A stretch of DNA of 64,000 nucleotides from Methylophaga sp. OBS1. Its GTDB lineage: Bacteria; Pseudomonadota; Gammaproteobacteria; Nitrosococcales; Methylophagaceae. Location of the stretch: the NCBI RefSeq assembly GCF_026319365.1, contig NZ_JAPDMS010000004.1, positions 310,001 through 374,000 on the forward strand. Reading direction: 5' to 3'. A program made the position numbers and the translations under genes. Under the pieces are notes generated by a model. That model saw only the letters and a list, made by a program, of their open reading frames with translations. It had not been told where the DNA came from and made no database searches. Below, in pieces: positions 1 through 9,243 of this stretch; positions within the stretch are counted from its first letter, which is position 1, and each line of letters begins with the position of its first letter.

Positions 1-1
1 A

Positions 2-2194
2 CTGATGCCTTTGTTGAAAAAACAACTGGAAATGGACACGGTAGTGCTCGACGGGCTGGTGCTGAATCTCGAGACCAACAAGCAAGGCCAGACCAACTGG
101 GACGATCTGACCCAGGCCGACGAAGTCGTTGAAGAAAAGGCCAAACCCAGCGAAGAAAAAGCCGGACCGGCATTGGCCGCGGTCAGCATTGCCGGTGTCA
201 AACTGACCAATGCCAACATTTTATGGTCTGATGCCTCTCAGGGCGTTAATTATCAGCTGAGAAATCTCAATCTCACCACCGACCCGTTGGTACCGGGGGA
301 ACCCACCTCACTGGATATGGCATTTGATTTGATCAGTGCCAAACCGGAAGTGAAGGCCCATGTCACGCTCAACTCCGAAGTAATGGTCGACATGGAGAAA
401 CAGCAATACGCACTGACCGACTTGAGTTTCACCACTATCGCTCAGGGTAAGGCATTGCCTTTTACTCAGGCTGACGTGGCACTGGAAGGTGATATTAACG
501 CGGATATGGCACAGCAACTGGTCACCCTCAGCGATATGGCGCTGACTGCCAAAGCCAACAATGAGCAGCAAACGATTGATGCCAAGCTGACCGGTAAAAT
601 CAACAGCAACCTGGGCAGTCAGCAAACCACCATCGATGGGCTGAACCTGACGGCAGATATCACTGATCCGTCTCTACCGGGTGAACAGGCCCAACTTGAG
701 CTCACTACTAACGTCAGCGCCAATCTTGAACAGCAGACTGTCACGCTCACTGCATTGCGGCTGTCGCTGCAGGAGCTGCTGATGGAAGCCGACATCAAGG
801 CGAACAACATTCTGTCTGACAACCCGGGTTTTGCCGGTAGTGTCCATATTCAGCCATTTAACCTGCGGCAACTGGCAGATGATATGAATGTTGAACTGCC
901 GGCAATGGCCGATAACAGCACACTGGAAAAAATCGAGCTGCGATCAGAATTCGAGGGCTCAACTTCCAGCATCAATGCCAAGCAACTGGACCTGACCCTG
1001 GATCAGAGCAAGCTCACCGGGCAGTTTGCAGTCAACAATTTCAGCAAACCCGGCTTTAACTTTAATCTGAAACTGGATCAAATTGACCTGGATCGTTACC
1101 TGCCACCTGTTGAAGAAAACGAGGACAAACCAGCGGCTTCACCGGCTACAGCGGCGACGGGTGGTTCCAGTGCGCTGCCACTCGACACGCTGCGTCAAAT
1201 CAATGCCAAAGGCAAAATTGATATTGGCAAGATGACGGCGAGTGGTCTGACCAGTGAAAATATTCACGTCACTATCAACGCTGAAAACGGCCTGGTAAAG
1301 CTGACACCGATGCGCGCTGACCTTTATCAGGGTCAATACAACGGTAACGTCAGCCTGGATGCGCGCGGCGACAAGCTCAAACTCTCAATCGATGAGAGCG
1401 TCAAAGGGGTCCAGGCCGAACCCCTGCTGAAAGATATGACCGGTGAGGCTAAGATCACGGGTACCGCCAATGCTAACGCCAAACTCAGCGGCAGCGGTGC
1501 TACCGTTGAGGAGATCAAACAAACCCTGAGTGGTAATGGCGGTTTCTCCTTCAGCGAAGGCGCGTTGAAAGGTATCAATATCGCTGAGGCGATCCGCAAA
1601 GCCAAAGCCGCGCTCTCCGGACAAAAACCGGCAGCATCAGATGAGCCGGTGCAGACCGATTTCTCTGCGCTGAGTGGCACTTTCACTGCAAATAATGGGG
1701 TGATTGACAATCAGGATCTGGCACTGAAATCACCATTACTCCGGATCAATGGCGCGGGGCAGGCCAGTCTGCCTCAGGAGACCATAGACTACAGCCTCAA
1801 GGTAGCGGTGGTTGGCACTATTGCCGGACAGGGCGGAAAAGAACTGGCTGAACTCAAAGGGCTCAGTATTCCCGTCAAAATTACCGGCACTTTCAGTAAT
1901 CCCAAGCCAACCGTTGATCTGGCGAGTATGGTGAAAGACAAAGCCAAGGAAGAACTCAAAGGCAAGGCCGAAGAAAAACTTAAAGAAAAACTGGGTGATG
2001 ATCTCGGTGGACTGCTTGGCGGTGCTTTAGGCACAAAATCAAAGACTGAAGATTCCGCTGCCAACGGCGAGCCAGAAAAAACTGAAAGTAGTGATGAGCA
2101 GTCCGGTTCGGAGGCGGCGCCGGCGGAAGAAGAAAAATCACCTGAAAAGCAACTCGAAGACGCGGTTAAGGACAAACTGAAAAACTTCTTTTGA
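2..2194 (+). CDS. AsmA family protein, 5'-truncated by the window edge
   Basis: The reading frame is open from the first base, and its first residues (a segment ending NWDDL) resemble the interior of AsmA proteins rather than an N-terminus, so the true start lies upstream of the window. AsmA-type proteins are large inner-membrane-anchored periplasmic proteins linked to outer membrane phospholipid and LPS homeostasis. The body shows the usual long beta-rich stretches. The conserved C-terminal AsmA block is visible around residues 520-640 (sequences near GNGGFSFSEGALKGINIAE and IPVKITGTFSNPKPTVDL). The last 85 residues are a Lys/Glu-rich low-complexity tail that predicts as helical and highly charged. 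A strong intrinsic terminator follows. Family call is firm; exact paralogue is not. Confidence 0.85.
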   Translation: MMPLLKKQLEMDTVVLDGLVLNLETNKQGQTNWDDLTQADEVVEEKAKPSEEKAGPALAAVSIAGVKLTNANILWSDASQGVNYQLRNLNLTTDPLVPGEPTSLDMAFDLISAKPEVKAHVTLNSEVMVDMEKQQYALTDLSFTTIAQGKALPFTQADVALEGDINADMAQQLVTLSDMALTAKANNEQQTIDAKLTGKINSNLGSQQTTIDGLNLTADITDPSLPGEQAQLELTTNVSANLEQQTVTLTALRLSLQELLMEADIKANNILSDNPGFAGSVHIQPFNLRQLADDMNVELPAMADNSTLEKIELRSEFEGSTSSINAKQLDLTLDQSKLTGQFAVNNFSKPGFNFNLKLDQIDLDRYLPPVEENEDKPAASPATAATGGSSALPLDTLRQINAKGKIDIGKMTASGLTSENIHVTINAENGLVKLTPMRADLYQGQYNGNVSLDARGDKLKLSIDESVKGVQAEPLLKDMTGEAKITGTANANAKLSGSGATVEEIKQTLSGNGGFSFSEGALKGINIAEAIRKAKAALSGQKPAASDEPVQTDFSALSGTFTANNGVIDNQDLALKSPLLRINGAGQASLPQETIDYSLKVAVVGTIAGQGGKELAELKGLSIPVKITGTFSNPKPTVDLASMVKDKAKEELKGKAEEKLKEKLGDDLGGLLGGALGTKSKTEDSAANGEPEKTESSDEQSGSEAAPAEEEKSPEKQLEDAVKDKLKNFF

Positions 2195-2214
2195 TCACAC
2201 CAGCATTAAATCCT

Positions 2215-2247
2215 GCCCGCGACTGAGGATCGGTCGCGGGCTTTTTT
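2215..2247 (+). terminator. Intrinsic terminator after the AsmA-like gene
   Basis: A perfect 9-bp stem (GCCCGCGAC at 2215-2223 with GTCGCGGGC at 2233-2241), a 9-nt loop and a run of six T (2242-2247). It sits 20 bases after the stop codon and 10 bases before mutY, so mutY must start transcription close to or within this region. Confidence 0.9.
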
Positions 2248-2257
2248 CTGTCCGACT

Positions 2258-3304
2258 ATGACCGCGAAATTCAACTTTTCCCAAGCCCTACTCAACTGGT
2301 ATGACCAGTACGGCCGGAAGGATCTGCCCTGGCAACAGGATCCAACACCGTATCATGTCTGGTTGTCCGAGATTATGCTGCAGCAAACGCAGGTCAGCAC
2401 CGTTATTGATTATTACCAGCGCTTTACGCGACGCTTTCCCGACCTGCAAACACTGGCAACTGCCCAGCAGGATGAAGTCTTAGCTTACTGGTCCGGCCTG
2501 GGTTATTACGCCCGTGCCCGTAACCTTCATAAAACCGCGCAGCTGATTGTTGAACTTTATGAAGGAGAGATGCCGGCCAGCCTGGAAGACCTGACCAGCC
2601 TGCCAGGCATCGGTCGATCCACCGCTGGTGCGATTATGAGCTTGGCTTTTCATCAACGATTCCCGATTCTGGATGGCAATGTGAAACGGGTCCTGGCGCG
2701 TTATTTTGCCGTTGATGGCTGGCCCGGCGTCAAACAGGTGGAAAACCGGCTCTGGTCATATGCTGAACAACTGCTGCCAGAGACGCGGATTGCCAACTAT
2801 ATCCAGGCGCAAATGGATCTCGGTGCTACCTTGTGTACCCGTACTAAACCCGATTGCCGCCATTGTCCGTTGAAGACTGATTGCCAGGCCCATGCTCTGG
2901 GTCAGCCAGAAGCTTTTCCCGGTAAAAAACCCAAAAAAGCCATTCCTATCCGCAAGACATGCTGGCTGGTATTACTCAACATGTCTGGCGAGGTGCTACT
3001 GGAGCAGCGCCCGCAGCAAGGAATCTGGGGTGGCTTGTGGAGCTTCCCGGAAATCAGTGATGATGAAAACATTAACCATTATTGCGAGCAGCACTGGAAA
3101 ATCGAGGTCCAATCCACTACGAATCTGACACCACGGCAACATGTCTTTACCCATTTCAGGTTGGATATCCACCCCGTACTGCTGCGTTGCAGAATCAAAG
3201 GGGTTGCCGACAAAGACCAGGGCAAGTGGTATAGAATAGAAGATACTTATGAACTGGGCCTGCCGGCACCGGTGAAATCATTTTTGAAAACGTTAAATTA
3301 TTAG
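2258..3304 (+). CDS. mutY: A/G-specific adenine DNA glycosylase MutY
   Basis: Removes adenine mispaired with 8-oxoguanine or guanine in base excision repair. At 348 residues it is the usual MutY length. Visible features in order: catalytic Glu38 in the [10 protein letters not shown] segment, the helix-hairpin-helix [12 protein letters not shown] at 115-126, catalytic Asp139 in LDGNVKR, the 4Fe-4S loop with Cys193, Cys200, Cys203 and Cys209 (C-x6-C-x2-C-x5-C), and a C-terminal NUDIX-like 8-oxoG recognition domain (WGGLWSFPE). It is followed 9 bases later by yggX, the same pairing as in enterobacteria, which argues for a shared transcript. Confidence 0.97.
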   Translation: MTAKFNFSQALLNWYDQYGRKDLPWQQDPTPYHVWLSEIMLQQTQVSTVIDYYQRFTRRFPDLQTLATAQQDEVLAYWSGLGYYARARNLHKTAQLIVELYEGEMPASLEDLTSLPGIGRSTAGAIMSLAFHQRFPILDGNVKRVLARYFAVDGWPGVKQVENRLWSYAEQLLPETRIANYIQAQMDLGATLCTRTKPDCRHCPLKTDCQAHALGQPEAFPGKKPKKAIPIRKTCWLVLLNMSGEVLLEQRPQQGIWGGLWSFPEISDDENINHYCEQHWKIEVQSTTNLTPRQHVFTHFRLDIHPVLLRCRIKGVADKDQGKWYRIEDTYELGLPAPVKSFLKTLNY

Positions 3305-3313
3305 AGGGTACTT

Positions 3314-3580
3314 ATGGCACGCATGGTTCATTGCGCCAAACTCAACAAAGAGGCTGAAGGTCTCGATTTTCCACCTTATCCCGGTGAGATGGGGAAAAAG
3401 CTTTACGAATCCGTTTCCAAGGAAGCCTGGCAGATGTGGTTGAGTCAGCAAACGATGCTGATAAACGAATATCGTCTGTCCCTGGCTGATCCCAAATCGC
3501 AGGCATTTCTCAAAACTGAAATGGAAAAGTTCTTCTTTGGTGAAGGCTCTGCGCCACCTTCTGACTATGTGCCGGAATAA
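3314..3580 (+). CDS. yggX: Fe(II) trafficking / oxidative damage protection protein YggX
   Basis: Small cytoplasmic protein (88 residues, the normal family size) associated with iron trafficking and protection of Fe-S clusters. The N-terminus [10 protein letters not shown] contains the conserved Cys7, and the body ([21 protein letters not shown]) is typical of the family. A clear GAGGGTACTT ribosome-binding segment precedes the ATG. Position directly behind mutY, itself an Fe-S enzyme, fits a DNA-oxidation/iron operon. Confidence 0.96.
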   Translation: MARMVHCAKLNKEAEGLDFPPYPGEMGKKLYESVSKEAWQMWLSQQTMLINEYRLSLADPKSQAFLKTEMEKFFFGEGSAPPSDYVPE

Positions 3581-3891
3581 GCTTCTTCATTCAATTTTCC
3601 GCTAAAAGTCGAAATTTCGATATCCTCAGGCCAATTTCTGACTGTAACGACTTCATGTCGATACTGAAGCCTGGCACTGCCCAAAGCCCCTGCCATTATT
3701 GACTTAATGACATAACCAGCCCATGGAAAGCTCAGGACGTCGGCTGCTTACAAACAAAAAAATTTGCATTTATTGACGCAAAATGCTGACTTCTTTGCAT
3801 TTTTTAGGGTTACAATGCAATAAGCTTCCTCTGAAGCTGATTTTCGCTGGCGCTGGAAAGCACCGGTATAGTTTTAAAGATTGAGGTTGAT
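3581..3891. other. Intergenic region, yggX to cold-shock gene
   Basis: About 310 bases with no supportable gene. It contains a 12-bp palindrome TCGAAATTTCGA (3609-3620), an imperfect inverted repeat CTTCA/TGAAG just after it, and the putative promoter and leader of the downstream cold-shock gene. No terminator with a clear T-run was seen for yggX, although the CTTCA/TGAAG repeat could pair weakly. Confidence 0.5.
3811..3891 (+). promoter_or_regulatory. Putative -10 and leader of the cold-shock gene with a 5' stem-loop
   Basis: TACAAT (3811-3816) is a candidate -10 element; no convincing -35 lies 17 bases upstream, so the promoter call is weak. If transcription starts near 3823, the mRNA begins almost exactly with the hairpin AGCTTC-CTCT-GAAGCT (3823-3838), followed by about 50 bases of leader. 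Leaders with 5'-terminal hairpins are known to stabilise some mRNAs, and cold-shock genes are commonly controlled through their leaders; both points are inference here. Confidence 0.35.
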
Positions 3892-4101
3892 ATGGCAGAT
3901 CAAGTAACAGGAAAAGTTAAATGGTTCAATGATGCTAAGGGATTCGGCTTTATTGAACAGGTGGATGGCCCGGATGTCTTTGTCCATCACACTGCGATTC
4001 AGGCAGAGGGCTTTAGAACATTGAAAGAAGGTCAGAGCGTGACCATGCAAGTGACCCAGGGTCAAAAAGGACCACAAGCGGAAAACGTTGTCCCCGGATA
4101 A
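3892..4101 (+). CDS. Cold-shock domain protein, CspA family
   Basis: A 69-residue single-domain OB-fold nucleic acid chaperone. RNP1 is KGFGFI at residues 16-21 and RNP2 is VFVHH at 29-33, with the aromatic surface residues Trp11, Phe12, Phe18 and Phe20 in place. The family melts RNA secondary structure and may or may not be cold-inducible; the paralogue letter (cspA/C/D/E) cannot be decided by eye. The RBS is TTGAGGTTGAT before ATG. It stands alone, with a long leader upstream and a strong terminator downstream. Confidence 0.95.
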   Translation: MADQVTGKVKWFNDAKGFGFIEQVDGPDVFVHHTAIQAEGFRTLKEGQSVTMQVTQGQKGPQAENVVPG

Positions 4102-4410
4102 TCTATCCCGCAGATAAGAATTCAAAAGCCGGTCGGCACAAGCTGACCGGCTTTTTTTATGTTGCAGATTGGTTCAACCGCCATGATATCGCTTCAGCAT
4201 CGGTTGGTTTCGCGTCTGGTCTCTTGATGCTGCTCAACTGTCGTTTATTGACAAGTAGGCGCCGTCATACAAAGTTCCAGATTTGACCTCTATCTGTCAT
4301 CGGTATTATTCATCATCACATTCCGAATTTAACTTGACTGCAAAAGCGCATCGGCGACAATGAACCAGAGTATGACAGCAATGCCGCTGCCACAAGCAAA
4401 GGATACCGCG
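4102..4410. other. Intergenic region, cold-shock gene to DUF4197 gene
   Basis: After the terminator at 4127-4158 no gene is visible until the DUF4197 start. A possible promoter is TTGACC (4283-4288) with TATTAT (4304-4309), but the 15-base spacer is short, so confidence is low. An ATG at 4360 in frame with the downstream gene is judged not to be its start. Confidence 0.45.
4127..4158 (+). terminator. Intrinsic terminator of the cold-shock gene
   Basis: Stem AGCCGGTC (4127-4134) with GACCGGCT (4145-4152), 10-nt loop, then a run of seven T's ending at 4158. It lies 26 bases after the stop codon. Confidence 0.9.
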
Positions 4411-5166
4411 ATGAAAGCCAGAACATTCGTAACCATATTGCTTATCACCCCGCTGTTGACGATCAACAGCGCCAGCGCCGACTGGAACACGATGCTGAAT
4501 GATCTGAAAGACGCAGGTAAAACCCTGTTGCCTGGTGAGCAGGCCAACAGCAACTCGCTGGACAGCGGCACGTTGGTGTCAGGCCTGAAAGAAGCCCTCA
4601 ATGTCGGCAGTCAACGCGCGATAGACAGGATCAGTCAGACCGATGGCTATCTGGGTAACCCTGAAATCCGTATACCTCTGCCACCGCAAGTAGAAAAAGT
4701 CGGCAATCTGCTACGCCAGGTCGGAATGAGCGAAATGGCTGATGAATTCCAAACCAGTATCAACCGTGCCGCGGAAGAAGCTGCCCCTGAGGCGACTTCG
4801 ATTATTGTTGATGCCATCCAGCGCATGACGATTTCAGATGCCAGGAATATTCTCAATGGACCCGAGAATGCTGCCACTCAGTATTTCCGGGAACAGACCA
4901 GCGGTCGACTGACAGAACTGTTCCGTCCCAGCATCAAAAACTCTCTGGACCAAGTTGGCTCAACCCGCTACTACAATCAACTCAGCGACAGGGTTGCCAA
5001 CGTACCGGTCGTCGGTCAGGAACTGAACGTTGATTTGCCTGATTACGTGACGGAGCAGGCACTCAATGGCCTATTCACGATGCTGGCAATGGAAGAGAAA
5101 AAGATCCGCGAGAATCCTGCAGCTCGAACTACCGAATTATTGAAAACCGTATTCGGTCAGCAGTAA
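4411..5166 (+). CDS. DUF4197 family secreted protein
   Basis: 251 residues from the preferred ATG at 4411. This start is chosen over an in-frame ATG at 4360 because it opens directly with a signal peptide (MKARTFVTILLITPLL, cleavage probably after ASA) and has AAAGGATA 6 bases upstream. The rest matches DUF4197, with blocks such as SGLKEALNVGSQRAID, NPEIRIPLPPQVEKVGNLL and ATQYFREQTSGRL. The family is a helical periplasmic protein of unknown function, widespread in proteobacteria. No operon partner is obvious; it stands alone between two intergenic gaps. Confidence 0.88.
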   Translation: MKARTFVTILLITPLLTINSASADWNTMLNDLKDAGKTLLPGEQANSNSLDSGTLVSGLKEALNVGSQRAIDRISQTDGYLGNPEIRIPLPPQVEKVGNLLRQVGMSEMADEFQTSINRAAEEAAPEATSIIVDAIQRMTISDARNILNGPENAATQYFREQTSGRLTELFRPSIKNSLDQVGSTRYYNQLSDRVANVPVVGQELNVDLPDYVTEQALNGLFTMLAMEEKKIRENPAARTTELLKTVFGQQ

Positions 5167-5238
5167 TTGGGCCGTTTGCTACTCTTACGGAGCCGAATGT
5201 AATAACATAATGCCCGCAAAAACTGTAAAGGAAAAACC

Positions 5239-6000
5239 ATGGCTTTATCGCATAACCTCAACCTGGCTAGTCAGGGAACATCCCTTAAAGCACTGTTCAG
5301 CGGCTACTTGATCGTTGTTGCTGTCGGTTATCTGATGGCCGTCGTTCAGATTCAACTGACCCACGGTCTTGCCGACGGTGAATATGGCCTGTCAATTGAT
5401 GACATCGTCTACAGCTATTATGGGAACCGCAGTAACTCATTACTGGAAAACAAACTGCACGGCTCCATGAAGCCGATGGCTACCGATGAGGAACGGGATG
5501 CGATCATCAACTGGATTCATCAGGGCGCGACCGAAGAAGCTTATCAGGAACAGGGTATTCAGAGCATTTTTGAATCCAAGTGTATTGTCTGTCACAACGC
5601 TGATGGTGGTGGTATCCCTGATTACAGCGATTTTCAGAACATCAAAGACCGCGCCCTGGTTGATACCGGTGTCAGCATCTCGGCGCTGGCTCGCGTCTCG
5701 CACATTCACTTGTTCGGTATCGCCTTTATCTTTATGTTTGTCGGCCTGATCTTCAGTTTGGCCGCTGGCGTACCCAAGCCGCTCAAGGTGATTGCCATCT
5801 CCACACCGTATGTTTTTCTTCTGGTGGATATCGCCTCCTGGTGGTTAACCAAACTGAATCCTAATTTCGCCTGGCTTGTTATCATTGCCGGTGGGTCAAT
5901 GGCCTTGTCATTTGCCTTTATGTGGACCGTCTCCATGTACGAAATGTGGATCCTGCCACGCCGCGGTGTTGATGACCGCGATGCGCTACTGGATGAATAA
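5239..6000 (+). CDS. Membrane protein with a single c-type haem motif, family not recognised
   Basis: 253 residues. One membrane span near 18-40, a soluble segment of about 110 residues with a haem c motif C115-I-V-C118-H119, then three membrane spans near 156-177, 183-203 and 211-238. If residues 41-155 are periplasmic, as haem c attachment requires, the C-terminus is cytoplasmic. His155 and His157 lie at the membrane edge of the second span and are candidate haem or quinone-site ligands, which is inference. The layout suggests an electron-transfer protein but no family was recognised. AAAGGAAAAACC provides the RBS. It is monocistronic and ends in a strong terminator. Confidence 0.75.
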   Translation: MALSHNLNLASQGTSLKALFSGYLIVVAVGYLMAVVQIQLTHGLADGEYGLSIDDIVYSYYGNRSNSLLENKLHGSMKPMATDEERDAIINWIHQGATEEAYQEQGIQSIFESKCIVCHNADGGGIPDYSDFQNIKDRALVDTGVSISALARVSHIHLFGIAFIFMFVGLIFSLAAGVPKPLKVIAISTPYVFLLVDIASWWLTKLNPNFAWLVIIAGGSMALSFAFMWTVSMYEMWILPRRGVDDRDALLDE

Positions 6001-6027
6001 TAATTAGTTTCCGAACTTAATTCAGGA

Positions 6028-6061
6028 AAAGCCATTGTTTTAATAGCAATGGCTTTTTTTT
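6028..6061 (+). terminator. Intrinsic terminator after the membrane haem protein
   Basis: Stem AAAGCCATTG (6028-6037) with CAATGGCTTT (6047-6056), 9-nt loop, T-run to 6061. A second, weaker hairpin, ACACC/GGTGT at 6088-6103, followed by a T-run at 6106-6112, may act as a backup. Confidence 0.88.
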
Positions 6062-6192
6062 ATGCTTTTCATGACCTTGCCTTAATCACACCGCCTCGGG
6101 TGTCGTTTTTTTAGCTGCGACAAACGTAAATTTCTTGGATTTTTCTTTTTTCTTGTCGTAAAAAATCATGAGGCGAATAAGAAAAGGAGGTC

Positions 6193-9100
6193 ATGGTGGA
6201 TAATCTCTGGTTGCTCTTATCGGCATTCCTGGTTTTTACGATGCAGGCCGGCTTTCTGTGTTTGGAAAGTGGTCTGGTCAGAAGTAAAAACAGTATCAAT
6301 GTCGCGGCCAAGAATATCACTGACTTTACCCTGGCCAGTGCCATATTCTGGCTACTTGGCTTTGGCATTATGTTCGGCCATTCTGCTGTAGGATGGTTCG
6401 GCACCAGTGATTTTGCCTTTGGTGGTGACAGTTCGGCTGGTGTCATTACCTTTTTTATTTTCCAGATGATGTTCTGCGGAACAGCAGCAACATTAGTCTC
6501 CGGTGCCGTTGCCGAGCGAACCAGTTACATTGGTTATGTGTTTATTACCATTGTTATTTCACTGTTTATTTACCCCGTTATCGGTCACTGGGCGTGGTCG
6601 GGCATTCTGTCTGGGCAAGCCACAGGCTGGCTGGAGAAACTGGGTTTTATTGATTTCGCCGGTTCCACTATCGTTCACTCTGTCGGTGGCTGGGTCGCGC
6701 TGGCAGCAATTATGATTATCGGTCCCAGAATCGGCCGTTATGATCTGTCCGAACGTCGTATTCCGGGCAGCAACCTGCCATTAGCGGTTCTGGGTGGGCT
6801 GCTGATATGGTTCGGCTGGTTTGGTTTCAACGGTGGCAGCACACTGGTCTGGGATAATACGGTGCCCGGGATCATCCTCAATACCCTCCTCGCAGCTGTT
6901 TGGGGTGGGATCGCCACCACACTGATCAAATACCTCTCTGACGGCTATATTGATGTATTGATGATCATTAATGGCGCACTGGGTGGCCTGGTATCAATCA
7001 CCGCGAACTGTCATGTTGTTACCCCGCTGGAGGCAATGTTGATAGGCGTCATCGGTGGTGCCATCGTGTTTTATGGTGATCGCCTGATGGATCGGAAAAA
7101 GCTTGATGACGCGATCGGGGTTGTACCGGTTCATCTGTTTGCCGGTATCTGGGGCACACTGGCTGTCGCCTTGTTCGGCAGTACTGAAAAAATTGGCAAT
7201 GGTTTAACCTTGTCAGAACAGCTGATGGTGCAGGGACTGGGCGTTATCAGTATTGGTCTCTACAGTTTTTGTGTTGCTTATTTTCTGTTCAAAATCATCA
7301 ACCGCTTTTATTCTTTTCGGGTTGATTCTCAGTCAGAACTCATTGGCCTCAATGTCGCCGAGCACAGAGTCAGCACCGAGGTATTTGACCTGCTGGCTGC
7401 GATGCAGAATCAGCAAAAACAATCTGACTTTTCATCGCGCGTTCCTGAAGAACCTTTTACCGAAGTCGGACAAATTGCGCAGCAATATAATCGCGTTATT
7501 GACAAGGTGAACCAGGAAATTGATCAACGGGATCAGGCCTTTAATGCCTTCAAACAAAGCGAGTTTCGTAAGGGCGCTATTCTTCAGGCTGCAATGGACT
7601 GCATAGTCACCATCAATGCCCGGGGTAAAGTCATTGAGTTCAATCCGGCTGCTGAACAGTGTTTTGGCATGTCGCGTAAGTCAGTATTGGGCGAAAACTT
7701 CTTCAACCTGTTTATCTCAACCGACTCCCGGACAGCAGCTTTAAGCAGTTTGTCACAGGGTTTTGTTGCCGGGGATGGCTTAGTCTTAAAACGGCAGAAT
7801 ATTACTGAGCTCGCGCGCAGCGATGGTGAGGAATTTCCGGCCGAAGTTGTTATCACGCAAACAACGGACAGCAATCATCCACAAGTTGAGTACACACTGC
7901 ACATCCGGGACATCACAAAACAAATTAAACTGCAAAATCGTCTCAAACAACTGGCTTACAACGATCCTCTGACCGGTTTGTATAACCGCACCTACTTCCT
8001 TAACAATCTCAAGCAGCGGATTGAATACCACCGTCAGGTGGCTGGGTCAGTGGTTCTGATGTTTCTGGATCTCGATCAATTCAAAAAAATTAATGATAAC
8101 CTCGGGCATCAGGCCGGTGATGATCTTCTCTGTGAAGTAGCAAAACGGCTGTCCGCCGTCACCAGAGAGCTGGATCTGGTTGGTCGTTGGGGCGGTGACG
8201 AGTTTGTTGTTGTTTTATCTGGTGAGATAAACCAGCAGGATGCTGAAAACAAAGCGATTCAGATTCTTGAAGCCATGCAGATGCCGGTACATCTGAGTCA
8301 AGAGACACTGATAGTCAGAACCAGCATCGGGATTGCCATTTCAGAACATGGAAAGATTAACTCTGAACAACTCATGCAGCAGGCAGATATTGCGATGTAC
8401 CGCGCGAAGCAGGCAGGACGAAATACTTATCGCATTTATCTCGAAGAAATGAGTGAAAAGAACAAGCAACAGTTTGAGCTGGAAAATGCACTTCCTGAAG
8501 CGATTAAACAAGATCAACTGCTATTGCATTACCAGCCCAAAGTCTCAATTGAAACCAATGAAGTAGTGGGCTTCGAGGCATTGATTCGCTGGCAGCATCC
8601 AGAATACGGGTTAATCATGCCCGGCGATTTTATTCATCTTATCGATGGCTCGAACCTGATTATTGAACTGGATGAATGGGTTATCACAACCGTAATAAAA
8701 CAGTTGGCCTCATGGCGAGAAAGTGGTTCTCCACTGTTACCGGTAGCCATTAATGTCTCCGGCCAGCACCTGCATACCAAAACGCTGTCGACATTGATCT
8801 CAGACCAGCTGCAACAATATGAGCTTAATGCAGAGCTATTGGAGATCGAAATTACGGAAGGCGTGCTCACCGGCAATACCGATGAGAGTATTGCGGCGAT
8901 GAAGGCCCTCAAAAGAACAGGTATCAGACTGTCAATTGATGACTTCGGAACCGGCTATTCCTCATTGAGCTACTTGAAAAAATTTCCGGTTGATATTCTG
9001 AAAATTGATCAGGCCTTCATTCGCGAATGTCAGAGTAATCGCGAAGATGCTGCAATCTGTAAAGCCATCATCACACTGGGGAAAAGTCTTGGTCTGATCA

Positions 9101-9243
9101 TCATCGCCGAGGGCGTTGAGACCGAGGAGCAGCTAAGCTTTTTGAAGCTTAACCATTGTGATATTTACCAGGGATATTATTACAGTCGTCCGATACCGGT
9201 CGACAATATTGCCGCGCTCCTGGAACAAAGACTTCCAGCGTGA
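6193..9243 (+). CDS. Ammonium transporter domain fused to PAS, GGDEF and EAL domains
   Basis: 1016 residues. Residues 1 to about 385 are a complete Amt/Rh domain with the signature DFAGSTIVHSVGGWVALAA and the twin pore histidines His162 and His314. A linker (about 390-455) resembles a HAMP-like helix, a PAS domain follows (about 459-575), then a GGDEF domain with GGDEF at 667-671 and an RxxD inhibitory site at 658-661. The EAL domain has EAL at 795-797, DDFGTGYSSL at 916-925 and the EGVETEEQ and QGYYYSRP motifs, so both cyclase and phosphodiesterase sites look intact. The inferred role is coupling of external ammonium to cyclic-di-GMP. AGGAGG is only 2 bases before the ATG at 6193; the second codon, GTG at 6196, has better spacing and may be the real start. 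No glnK is adjacent. Its stop abuts the convergent uup gene. Confidence 0.95.
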   Translation: MVDNLWLLLSAFLVFTMQAGFLCLESGLVRSKNSINVAAKNITDFTLASAIFWLLGFGIMFGHSAVGWFGTSDFAFGGDSSAGVITFFIFQMMFCGTAATLVSGAVAERTSYIGYVFITIVISLFIYPVIGHWAWSGILSGQATGWLEKLGFIDFAGSTIVHSVGGWVALAAIMIIGPRIGRYDLSERRIPGSNLPLAVLGGLLIWFGWFGFNGGSTLVWDNTVPGIILNTLLAAVWGGIATTLIKYLSDGYIDVLMIINGALGGLVSITANCHVVTPLEAMLIGVIGGAIVFYGDRLMDRKKLDDAIGVVPVHLFAGIWGTLAVALFGSTEKIGNGLTLSEQLMVQGLGVISIGLYSFCVAYFLFKIINRFYSFRVDSQSELIGLNVAEHRVSTEVFDLLAAMQNQQKQSDFSSRVPEEPFTEVGQIAQQYNRVIDKVNQEIDQRDQAFNAFKQSEFRKGAILQAAMDCIVTINARGKVIEFNPAAEQCFGMSRKSVLGENFFNLFISTDSRTAALSSLSQGFVAGDGLVLKRQNITELARSDGEEFPAEVVITQTTDSNHPQVEYTLHIRDITKQIKLQNRLKQLAYNDPLTGLYNRTYFLNNLKQRIEYHRQVAGSVVLMFLDLDQFKKINDNLGHQAGDDLLCEVAKRLSAVTRELDLVGRWGGDEFVVVLSGEINQQDAENKAIQILEAMQMPVHLSQETLIVRTSIGIAISEHGKINSEQLMQQADIAMYRAKQAGRNTYRIYLEEMSEKNKQQFELENALPEAIKQDQLLLHYQPKVSIETNEVVGFEALIRWQHPEYGLIMPGDFIHLIDGSNLIIELDEWVITTVIKQLASWRESGSPLLPVAINVSGQHLHTKTLSTLISDQLQQYELNAELLEIEITEGVLTGNTDESIAAMKALKRTGIRLSIDDFGTGYSSLSYLKKFPVDILKIDQAFIRECQSNREDAAICKAIITLGKSLGLIIIAEGVETEEQLSFLKLNHCDIYQGYYYSRPIPVDNIAALLEQRLPA

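Noticed and set aside
4249..4270. TTGACA at 4249-4254 as a promoter -35
   Set aside because: The only -10-like hexamer, TACAAA, is 14 bases away, too close for sigma70.
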